From Phyllostachys edulis (Eukaryota; Streptophyta; Magnoliopsida; Poales; Poaceae), in the NCBI GenBank assembly GCA_036346405.1, contig CM070561.1, forward strand, positions 32,158,338 to 32,222,337: a DNA stretch of 64,000 nucleotides. Direction: 5' to 3'. The translations under genes were made by a program, and so were the position numbers. Below are positions 33,229 through 42,063 of the stretch, one piece after another; positions within the stretch are counted from its first letter, which is position 1; every line of letters starts with the position of its first letter. Under the pieces are notes generated by a model. That model saw only the letters and a list, made by a program, of their open reading frames with translations. It had not been told where the DNA came from and ran no database searches.

Positions 33229-33516
33229 AACACATAAAATTGCATTTTTTTTTCTTTGGCAGAACTAAACTCGAACTCCTGGGATTGCCTGCCAAGGGAT
33301 CTAAGTCTTCAACGATAGGTCCTCCCTTGAGTAGTCAGGTTAAGAAGAGTTCTTCTTATCAAATAGTTAGGCACTATGCCCTTCAATCTACATTGTTCGA
33401 TTCAGCATACTGTACAGAATGTCAGAGTCCATTGCTTCTTGGCATGCAATCAATGAGAAGCATTCCTGCCGCACTCACTATTGGAAAACAGAGCAAACCT
33501 GAGAAACACGAATTGC
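33229..33516 (+). pseudogene. Unrecognised exon-like fragment
   Basis: A pyrimidine tract ending TTCTTTGGCAG (about 33261) precedes an open frame to 33521 with ELLGLPAKGSKSS and QIVRHYALQSTLFDSAYC. The composition and splice-like junction suggest a 3' exon of a host gene. I do not recognise the protein, and no upstream exons are visible. Confidence 0.3.
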
Positions 33517-33720
33517 ACTGATGGGCCCGCTCCGACCGTCATGTTTACCAAAATTATGCTGACGGGCCCGCAACGACCGTCAAGTTATACTATTTTGGTC
33601 ACGAGAATAGTAACTCCCTCAGCAAAATTCCAAATTTCCTGACGGTTATAATAACACCGTCAATATAATATATTTTCTGGATGGTTAAAACTGTCTGGTT
33701 AATTGTTTGGAAATTCCTGC
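33517..33720 (+). mobile_element. CACTA-like terminus with TGACGG subterminal repeats
   Basis: CACTGATGGGCCCGCTCCG is followed by repeated GACGG / CCGTC motifs in both orientations: GACCGTCATG, CTGACGGGCCCG, GACCGTCAAG, CTGACGGTTA, ACCGTCAAT. This looks like the subterminal region of a CACTA-type transposon starting CACTG. No matching opposite end was found downstream. Confidence 0.4.
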
Positions 33721-33925
33721 ATTTCGCGCGAAAAAATTTGGATGGCGTTTGGATGTATAACAACCTCAAGTTAGTGAACAGTAATAATATGCATTTCATA
33801 TCATATTTGTCATTTTTAAGAGCATGTGCATAAGTTTTTCCCAGGGTTGTTTACAAGCAATTACTTTAGTTTTTCTTTTGGAGTTTATTTTCAAGTGAGA
33901 ATGAATCCCTTCTCATCATGTTTGG

Positions 33926-35310
33926 AGATAAGGATTACATAGATAAATAGAAAATAAAATTGTAAGACTAAAATAACTTGGTTCATCTCAATTGGAGTTC
34001 ACATGAGTTAGTTATGAATTTTCAAAGTTAAAAACATTTTGTAGTGTAAAAAACATTCAGTTTTGGATTCATTTCCAAAAACTATAATTTCTGGGATAGA
34101 GATAAGTTTGAAACCTATTCCAAATTAAAGTTCACTTGAAAACAAAATTATCAAAATTAGTTTTACTTGATTTGGAGTTACTATGAATTAGTTATGCATT
34201 TTTGAAATTATTCTATTTTGGACCGTCCGATCGCGATTCGACAGTCCTGATTGAGTGAGCTGTTCGGACGGTCCAAACGGCCCAATCGATACGGACGGCC
34301 CGATTAAGATCTAACGGTCCAGATCACGTTGGCCGTTTGGACGGTCTGAACGGCCCAATCGATCTGGACAGTCCAATTCAAATTCAACGGCTCGCGTGCA
34401 ACTTAGATGATTCACGTTTAAGTAGGGAGTTAAAAATAGCAAATAAAATTATAAAAATGTAAAATTTTTCAGAGAAGGTACTGAGATTATGTATATCCCA
34501 TATAAAATTTAAAAACTTACTGTTCATGATTCGAATACTTAATTTAAATTATTTAAACCGATAAGGTTTAAATAAGGACATACAAATTTTATAAGATCAA
34601 ACCGAACAGTGGAGATAAGGATGGTATAGATAAATATAAAATAAAATTATAAGACCAAAATAACTTGGTTCACCTCAATTGGAGTTCACATGAATTAGTT
34701 ATGGATTTGCAAAGTTAAAAGCATTTTGTAGTGTAAAAAATATTCGGTTTTGGATTAATTTCAAAAAATATAATTTCTGGGATAGAGATAAGTTTGAAAC
34801 CTATTCCAAATTAAAGTTCACTTAAAAATAAAATTATCAAAATTAGTTTCACTTCATTTGAAGTTACTTTGAATTAGTTATGCAGTTTTGAAGTTATTCT
34901 ATTTTGGACCGTCCGATCATGATTCGACGGTTCGGATTGAGTGAGCTGTTCAGACGGTCCGAACGGCCCAATCTACGCAGACGGTCTGATTAAGATCTAA
35001 CGGTCCAGATCGCGTTGGTCGTTCGGACGGTCCGAACGACCTAATCGATCTGGATAGTCCAATTCAAATCCAACAGCTCGCGTGCAACTCAGATGATTCA
35101 CGTTTAAGTAGGGAGTTAAAAATAGCAAATAAAATTATAAAAATATGAAATTTTTAAGAGAAGGTACTGAGATGATGTAGATCCATATAAATTTTGAAAA
35201 CTTAATGTTCATGATTCGAATACTTAATTTAAAATATTTAAATCGACAAGGTTTAAATAAGGACATACAAATTTCATAAATATAAACTGAACAGTGGTGG
35301 AGATAAGGAT
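33926..35310. repeat. 687-bp tandem repeat, two copies plus a partial third
   Basis: Units start with GAGATAAGGAT at about 33926, 34613 and 35300. Each unit contains an AT-rich half (TAACTTGGTTCA(T/C)CTCAATTGGAG, ATTTCTGGGATAGAGATAAG) and a half with repeated palindromic GGACCGTCCGAT and GTTCGGACGGTCC motifs near 34216-34390 and 34902-35050. The two full units differ at scattered sites. No coding frames. Confidence 0.88.
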
Positions 35311-36300
35311 GACATAGATAAATAGAAAATAACTACGACCACCTGGTCGAAAGGGCTACGACCACGATTTCGACTATACTGGTTGGAAGGAGGTTTCGAC
35401 CACCTAAAGCGGCAGCGTGGCGAAGCAAGCGACGGGGTGGCTGGCGAATGGGGAAAAATGGAACCCTGGTGATGAGGCAGAGTTGATGACGCAAACGGAT
35501 TTAGGAAAATCTCACCGAAGAAGCAGGGAACACGAAGAAATAGTTTTAGTGTCGTGGCTCGACAAGGTTGGCGGTGACTTGGTTTGTCTTCGAGCAATGG
35601 TGACGGAAGCACGACGTAGAACACATTGAGGCGAACTCAATGGTGTAGACGGTTCGGCCAGAGGACCTTCGATGTCGACGCAGTCCGACGGAGAAGGAGC
35701 TTTAGTAGCGCACGGTCGTCGACGAAATCCGGGCAAACAGGGAGGAGTTAGATAGTGGGGTTGGCGACGATTCGAAGAGGGAGGTTGGGAGCATGCGGTG
35801 CTCACTTATTTAGGCGAAGGCGGCACATGGTTCGACGAGGAACACGAGCCGACTCAAGGCGTCTGACGCGTTGGCAACAAGACGGGGCTCCGGTGAACCG
35901 GCTGTGCTTCAGAGAAAAGGAAGGGAGCACGATGTAGAACGTCGCGAGACGAAGCCGGGCATGTGGTCAATGGTGGCAGGGCTCCACTGCACGCGGCGTT
36001 AGAGGTGGCAAAATGGCTTTCGACCGGCGTTCTTCAAATCCAAAATGCGGCCAAAATATGGGGCAGGGGAGGAGATGTTTTGGGGGTGGGTTGAGGATGT
36101 AGAGGGGCTCACGGGGCTCTCTTTATATAGGAGAGGAGGTGCTCGAATCGATGGGAAATAGTTGAGAAATAAACGAACAATTTCTGGTTGAAATGAAGAA
36201 CGAAGAAACGGTAAAATTGATTGCATGTAGTGGAGGAAACGTGCAATTGATGGCATGGCAACGTGGGTGAGGTTAGTGGGAGCATTTCGCTTCAGACAGA
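35311..36300 (-). mobile_element. Antisense LTR-like debris with TATA box
   Basis: On the minus strand CCTATATAAAGAGAG (about 36117-36132) is a strong TATA box. It is followed downstream by CT/CG-rich, leader-like sequence such as that in the LTRs of gypsy elements. The far end (35333-35405) has TACGACCA / GGTCG motifs as in other LTRs of this window. No TG...CA ends or primer sites could be fixed. Open frames on both strands here are short and unlike known proteins. Confidence 0.35.
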
Positions 36301-36850
36301 ATCGATTTTAATGCTTTGAGTGAGGATAAAGAAGGAGAGAGAAGGGTAATAGGTGTGCAATGCTTTCAATTGCCTTTCTGCATGATCTTGATCCCAGGCA
36401 TGTTGTATCTTTCTTAACATCTCAGTGGCATTGCATCAATGTGGTTTTAACAGGCTTATTTCCATCAACAACTTCCAAAGGACAAATTTGACTCGGCCGG
36501 CACTTCAACTTTAGAAAGCCTGCACTAGAATGTATTCGCCGGATCATATACACTAGAATGTGTTTGCCGGATTTGGCCAGTACAAAATGTACTGTACCTT
36601 ATCCCGACACAGCTATCATTGTGAACTATACCTGATAAGAATACGAGACGACTCGGCGTTTCGGTGATTGATGCAATGATGCATCCATAAAGTTATCTAA
36701 AGCTACTCTTTTCCTTTAGTTTGGCCATATTTACAAACGTTTACCAACCATCTCTACCGGAATTGAGACAAACGCAAAACTGAATGAACACTACTAATGA
36801 TATATAAAGATATTGTATTACAACCTGCGTACAGCGCATTCTTAAAACAG
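36301..36850. other. Intergenic DNA, nothing recognised
   Basis: No gene or transposon structure supported. A short direct repeat (CACTAGAATGT near 36526 and 36551, followed by GCCGGAT) is present. Confidence 0.5.
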
Positions 36851-36903
36851 AATTGCACATAGATTATATATATCTGCCAATATTGTCCAGCATAACAATG
36901 GAG

Positions 36904-37450
36904 TCAATTACTACTGAAATCAACCCAGATGCTATAGTTCGCTCTCTCAGTCCCCCAAAACTCCCTTGCTTCTTCTTGTTGTCCCAATTCATAAGACCAC
37001 ATGTTCGCGCCAAAGGCATAGTCTCCATCGCGAAGAAGAAGGTCAACATGGACGGTCTCAGGCCAACCGTAGAGCCTCGGGAGGAAGATCTTATTCTGCA
37101 TCCACTTAACGCCAGTCTTCTTCATCAACGTTGTGAGCGTGCCGGCCAACAACGCTCGCTCCTGCAAGCTCTCCACCTTGTCCCACTCCATCGTCTGCTC
37201 GTTGAGCTTGATGGCGTGGACCGTCCTCCCGCGGGGGCCGATGAGGCCGGCCCTCAGCTCGTCTTGGTCGGACCCGACCAGGTAGCTGTCCTCGCATTCG
37301 AACCAGAAGCTCTTGGGCTTCTCGAGAATCTCAAATCCTTCGTCGTGCCTACACTCGTCGTACACTGCCAACCTCCCGTCTTCCTCCAGCAGGTAGAGCA
37401 AGTCGCCGTGGAGGGCCGGGTTAGAGACCGGCGACGCCTGAAGCTGTGGC
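36904..37450 (-). pseudogene. DUF295-domain (F-box-associated type) C-terminal relic
   Basis: On the minus strand the frame reads ASPVSNPALHGDLLYLLEEDG, then VYDECRHDEGFEIL, SDQDELRAGLIG and LLRDGDYAFGANMWSY, ending SIWVDFSSN before a stop at 36904. This is the C-terminal half of a grass DUF295 protein, a large and mostly uncharacterised family related to F-box proteins. Full-length members are about 350-400 residues, and here only ~180 remain. Above ~37450 the homology ends without an F-box or start codon. It lies 1.4 kb from the AN1-DUF295 gene, on the same strand, but the two are not close copies of each other. Confidence 0.7.
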
Positions 37451-38824
37451 CTGTGGGGTCAAGGTCCGTGTTTTGGAGCCCTGCCACTCACCGGCACTGT
37501 TTTGGATGGAACGGGCGATCTGCAGCGAGAAAATCGTGTCGACGCCGAAGCAGGGTTTTGGTTTTCGGTTTTAAATTTTTACCGGGGTCACCGATAGAAT
37601 TTCGGAAAATTTCGGCAGATTTCGTCTGAAATTTTCAAATCAGATTTTGAATTTCTAAAAAATATATTGGACGAAAATCAGTGAAAATTGGCCGAAATTG
37701 GTTGAATTTATCGGAAAAATATCGGCCGACATCGGACAAACATCAGAACAGCATACCTGCAAGTTAAAAAAAAAACGGAACATGTAACCAGGTCTGATTA
37801 AAAGCAATAACAGAGTACATCAATAAACAACACCATGACCGGACTAGCAATAACAGACTCCATCAACAAAGAACATCAGAAACATCATAACACCATGAGT
37901 CCATGACCGGACTAGCATGCATGCAAGTTAAAAAAACTCATGTCCATCAATAAGCAGCCACTAACAGGAGCTCTGCCGAAACAATCAAACAGCAAAATGA
38001 TAGTCCATGAGTCCATGACCAACAAAGTTCAGTCCAAACTCCAAGTCCACACATTGACACAAAATGCTTCTAAATTCCATCAACGGACTCACGAGCTGAC
38101 AGCAAAACAATCATTTGTCTTCCTTCTTGGACTTGGAGTTGTCACAAGGAGCGCATCCCAGCAGCAAAATATAGGACTCCAAGTCTCTTAACTTATGAGG
38201 GAGAAAACCACAAGATTCCAACCTGGCCATCCTGTACGTCGGTGCGTGGTGAGAGAGACTCAGAGACGTACGTCGGTACGTGGTGTGTGCATGTAGAGTT
38301 TTATGCTACTTCCTCTTGGTGTTTCCTTCACACCCGGTACGTAGTCTGATATATTTTTGGAACGTGATGCGAATTCAACCGCGACAATACTAATTCTTGG
38401 CAAATCGGTCGTTTCATGCTACTCTGTCGTGGTGTTCGTGTTCCGTCTGACTCAATTATGGTCGGTGATTGCTGTCCAAGAAGAATGCCGTACGTGTGCA
38501 CGTACCGTATTACATGTACAAAACTGTTATGGGTGTTGTCCATGTAAGGCATGCCATGCGTCAAGTGACTTCGGCCTATTTGCAAACATAATAGTAGCAT
38601 AAAAACAAAATAGACATGATATTATGTACGTTTTGGTCCGTTTTTCTTCTCCCATTTGAATCAGTCAAACAGAATTGTACGTAGTAACAAGTGTTTAAAT
38701 CAACCTTTATTCGCTATAAGTAAATTTTCGGGTAATATGGAACAAGTACTCATATTGTACATATGTCACAAAAAGTTATAGATAACATAGGTTCACCTAT
38801 CTCATAAAAGTCTAAGGTCTAAGT
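37451..38824. other. Intergenic DNA with TTTCGG-rich tract
   Basis: At 37555-37745 the sequence is a diverged run of AAATTTCGG / CCGAAATT / ATCGG(C/A) motifs, a simple-repeat pattern seen in plant intergenic DNA. 37780-38210 has short direct repeats of CATGACCGGACTAGCA. Around 38230-38285 CGTACGTCGGT(G/A)CGTGGTG is repeated. No gene is supported. Confidence 0.5.
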
Positions 38825-40039
38825 TTAAACCGGAGGCATAAAAAATTCTGGTGCAATAGAATCTTGAAGACTTGGTCCAGGATTGTGCATAGTAGTAGTT
38901 CCTCGTCCCATGTCATACACGTGCAATGCCTTGTCATCATATGTTACAAAATATATGCAGTTCCCCTTTAAATCAACTTCACGTGCATCAAACGATGCTC
39001 CATAACTGCGCCCAATATTGATGAAAAACACCATATCACCAAGTGTGTCCACTTTCACCCAAGCTCCTCTCGAGAAATCTATCTTTTGCACCGCGATTTG
39101 CATAATCTTTTGGTAAGAGACTAGTGGATGGCAAAAGCACAGGCCAAACAACTCCCCGCAGCATTCTAAGATGCAAAAATCCGCCACGTTATACCATGTC
39201 GGAAAGCAACAATAATCATCCAACGTGTCTATCTTGAATATTGGGTTTGGTGAGAACTCCAGTCTGACAAATTGATCAATCCAGTATGCATAGAACTTTC
39301 CACCAACCATTGTAAGACTTGCCATCAACCTAAGAACGCCGTCGTCAGAACTTAGATGCGTCTCAAGCTGGTACTGGTGCTTAAACCATTGGTTTCCTCC
39401 TGGATGGCAATAGTATATCACTGTATCCGTAAGGTCTAGTACTAGCACGACACACTCTGGATCCGTCGGCTTCTGCGATAGCAGGCACCTGCTCTCGGTA
39501 CCTTGAAGAAGATTCTCTTGGTCTAGGGGCAGGCTAATTCTCTGAAGAGTTAACGGATTCCACAGGAAGGTGGTGTGCGAGTCGAGATGCAGCATGAGCA
39601 CCCATCCTTGCGGTGTTGTCCAGTAACGGTGGCCTCTGAAATCGTCGGCTCTCCTGGTCAGCAGCTGCCTCTTGGGTATACTGTAGAAGAACACAGTGTA
39701 GTCGTCGCTCGCCTCCCCAGGCGCCCCATCACGGTAGTCAAACAGTAGCAGCGGGGCAAGGCTTGGATCCAGCGGAGACGACGACGACGACGAGTCTTGG
39801 TCGCCCTCCGCCTCCCCTGGCCCGTGCTCGATGGCGTCGCTGCAGGCCTCGCAGACCACGACGGTGCGGCCCTGGTCGGCCGCCCGCGCGCAGCCGTGGT
39901 CCCGGTACGTCCGGTGCTCCGCGCAGAACACCTTGCCGCAGCCGTCGCAGTCGAACGGCAGGAAGTCGAGCTGGTTGCAGTCCTCCTTATCGCAGTGCGC
40001 GCCCAGGTCCGGGAACGCCTCCGTGCCTCGCCGCACCAT
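38825..40039 (-). CDS. AN1 zinc-finger / DUF295 fusion protein
   Basis: The 404-residue protein, if started at the ATG at 40039, opens like plant stress-associated proteins (RGTEAFPDLG). It has one complete AN1 zinc finger at residues 16-50 with ligands C16, C21, C31, C34, C39, H42, H48, C50. After VVVCEAC and a Ser/Asp-rich linker (about residues 75-95), residues ~100-400 are a DUF295 domain: LLLFDYRDG, RGHRYWTTPQGWVL, TTFLWNPLTLQRISLP, MVGGKFYAYWIDQFVRLEF and a final YVTYDDKALHVYDMGRG-like block. AN1 fingers occur in SAP/ZFAND stress and ubiquitin-linked proteins. DUF295 has no known reaction. The open frame extends to an ATG at 40180, but that codon overlaps the TATA box, so 40039 is preferred. 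No introns are needed. Molecular function is unknown; a fusion is what the sequence shows. Confidence 0.85.
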   Translation of the reverse strand: MVRRGTEAFPDLGAHCDKEDCNQLDFLPFDCDGCGKVFCAEHRTYRDHGCARAADQGRTVVVCEACSDAIEHGPGEAEGDQDSSSSSSPLDPSLAPLLLFDYRDGAPGEASDDYTVFFYSIPKRQLLTRRADDFRGHRYWTTPQGWVLMLHLDSHTTFLWNPLTLQRISLPLDQENLLQGTESRCLLSQKPTDPECVVLVLDLTDTVIYYCHPGGNQWFKHQYQLETHLSSDDGVLRLMASLTMVGGKFYAYWIDQFVRLEFSPNPIFKIDTLDDYCCFPTWYNVADFCILECCGELFGLCFCHPLVSYQKIMQIAVQKIDFSRGAWVKVDTLGDMVFFINIGRSYGASFDAREVDLKGNCIYFVTYDDKALHVYDMGRGTTTMHNPGPSLQDSIAPEFFMPPV

Positions 40040-40178
40040 CTCGCCGCTCCTTCCTTCCTTCCCTACGCGCTTGTGCGAGCTTTCTTTGCGTTGCGTACGT
40101 CGCCGGGCGTTTGCTGTCCGGAAGCAGACGATATTGTGAGAATTATTGGTGCGTCGTGGCGAGGTGGTGGTGCTGGAC

Positions 40179-40185
40179 ATATATA
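40179..40185 (-). promoter_or_regulatory. TATA box of the AN1-DUF295 gene
   Basis: GCTATATATG on the minus strand lies ~145 bp upstream of the ATG at 40039. A start site 25-35 bp downstream (about 40150) would give a ~110-nt leader and would exclude the ATG at 40180. Confidence 0.55.
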
Positions 40186-40189
40186 GCTT

Positions 40190-40489
40190 GCGCTGCCGTT
40201 GCAGACGCGGTTTGATTTTCCTTTCTTAGCCGATTCGGAGAGGAGACGCCTTTTCTTAGCCGAGTTTGTTTAGGAGAGCGCCCGCGTCTGCCGTGACGTG
40301 GTGACGCCGAACATCCTCCGCGCACCGTCATAGACAACAAAGTCGAACTTTATATGATCCATCGGTGGCAGCTCGTGGATGGCGCCGCTCAGGAGTTCGG
40401 CGTCGAGGATTTTGGAAAGTTAGTACACGCCTTCAAGAAGCGAAGTATGGAAAGTTAGTACCAAGATCATATACCGTCTGAAAACACCC
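40190..40489. other. Upstream region, unrecognised coding-like scrap
   Basis: On the minus strand 40320-40420 reads as ILDAELLSGAIHELPPMD, then FDFVVYDGARRMFG. This is a plausible scrap of a host exon, but I cannot assign it. The rest is the upstream region of the AN1-DUF295 gene. Confidence 0.3.
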
Positions 40490-41835
40490 TACTCTGCCTC
40501 CTCCTCCCTCAGCGCCGCCACCCTTGAACCCCCCCTACCGGTCTCCCTCGGCCAACCCCGCCGCCTCACCCTTCTATCACCACCACCACCCCTCCCGTAA
40601 GCTCCCTCATCCTCCCCTTCTCTTCATAGCTTTTCTCCTGCCAAGGATCTTGCAGAAATGGATGCCTTCCTGTTGGGTATTGTCGTGATGATTTATTGAT
40701 CATGCTATTCCTCAGCGCCGTCCCCGCCCTGGCCTCCCACCTCCTCCCTCGGCACCGCCCCGACCTCTCTCCTCTCTCGCCGCCGCCCCAACCTCCTCCT
40801 CCCTCGCCGCTGCCCATTTGTTTATCACTTATTTCTTATTGGCAGAGTAGACAGTTATATTCTTCTTAGATTCTGATTGTCTGAGATGTGCATGATTATG
40901 GGTGATGAAGAAAATCAGACGGATTCCCATTGATTTTCCAATATGATTTTAACAACCAGCTAGTTCTGATAAATCATGCCACTTTTTTACCACAAATTGG
41001 AACATTTTGTTTTGTTCATTTATAATTCTTTATGATGTGTCAACTATTGAATGGTCAAGAATACCAGATTCGTACCATTGTGTTGATCTTCTTATTCAAA
41101 GATGCCAATCTGGATTGAATTTTTTTTTAACATTTAAACTCCGATGTAATTTTGCACTGAGCCTGTGATGTGAGCTAAATATTTGCTACTCGCGATGGGT
41201 TTTCCCAGTTGACGATATCAAACCACCGAGATCTCTGAGGGTCATTACTTTTGTCTTACGTAGTATTACATCCAGCAAAGCATATTATAGGTTACATATG
41301 TAGGTCAATTCCTTTGCAAAGCATTTTATTTTGGTTCAAATAGGATTTATGCCTTTAACAATTATTATCCAATATGTTGCTTGATGTTCGTTTTAGTATA
41401 TCTGGTTGCCCATCATGTCTCACAGCTGTGGATTCCTTTTTCAGGAGCTGGAAGAGAAGAGAAAGGAAAAGGCCAAGGTTGCATATGAGAGGAGTAAGCA
41501 ACAGGCGAAGCTGCGTGTCAAGGCTGAGAAGGTAGCCAAGGAAAAGTTGGGATATCAGCTGGAGATTCTCGCCCCAATCAAATACTGAGAAGCTGTGCTT
41601 TTGTTCATCAGTTTTGTGGAACGCATGTCCTCTTATTTCAAGTAGTTCTGTAACTCTGATAGTACAATCAGGGCGGTGAACCGTTGTTATGCATCCAGTT
41701 CTGCTACTCGTATTTGAAATTTTCTAGCCGGTGAACTGTTTTGTTTATAAAAAAAATGTGTGCACTTGGAGATTCTGCCGATGGCTTTCAGATCATATTA
41801 CCAATCCATTTTGTTCTTATGGTTGCCTGTTCTAA
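40490..41835 (+). pseudogene. RPL13a: RPL13a 3' fragment, copy 2
   Basis: The final exon starts at 41445 after a TTTTTCAG acceptor and encodes 47 residues to TGA at 41588: ELEEKRKEKAKVAYERSKQQ, then LRVKAEKVAKEKL and QLEILAPIKY. It is closer to typical plant L13a than copy 1. Upstream sequence is collinear with copy 1 from the CT-rich tract through the intron, but lacks the 509-bp MITE. It also lacks ~70 bp near 41085 that copy 1 has. As in copy 1, exons for the N-terminal three quarters of the protein are missing, so it cannot make L13a. Confidence 0.8.
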
Positions 41836-41863
41836 ACAGAGCCGACGCGTGTAGTTCTGCTAC

Positions 41864-42063
41864 AAGATATTTTGAAAACTAAAAAAATAACTTATATTTA
41901 GAGCCGGCGTGTGTACGTCTGTATGTACTAAACAGAGTGCTCGAACTAGCACATGCTGTAATTTCCTCATGCTGTCTGCATTTGTAGACCCATACTACGG
42001 GTCACTTCGTTGTCTTAGCTGTGAGCCACATTATTCTCTCTGCACGCCTCATTCATGTTACTA
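41864..42063 (+). repeat. Duplicated segment B, part 1
   Basis: It matches 18503-18697 in order, from the GAGCCGGCGTGTGTACGTCT landmark to CTCATTCATGTTA. It is followed by DNA absent from segment A (the ORP relic); the match resumes at 44386. Confidence 0.85.

Noticed and set aside
40040..40180. Upstream ATG at 40180 as start of the AN1-DUF295 protein
   Set aside because: The codon overlaps the TATA box at 40179-40185, and the extra 47 residues lack similarity to SAP proteins, which start near the ATG at 40039.
39763..40215. Three plus-strand frames of 102-150 residues
   Set aside because: They are antisense to the GC-rich AN1 part of the minus-strand gene.
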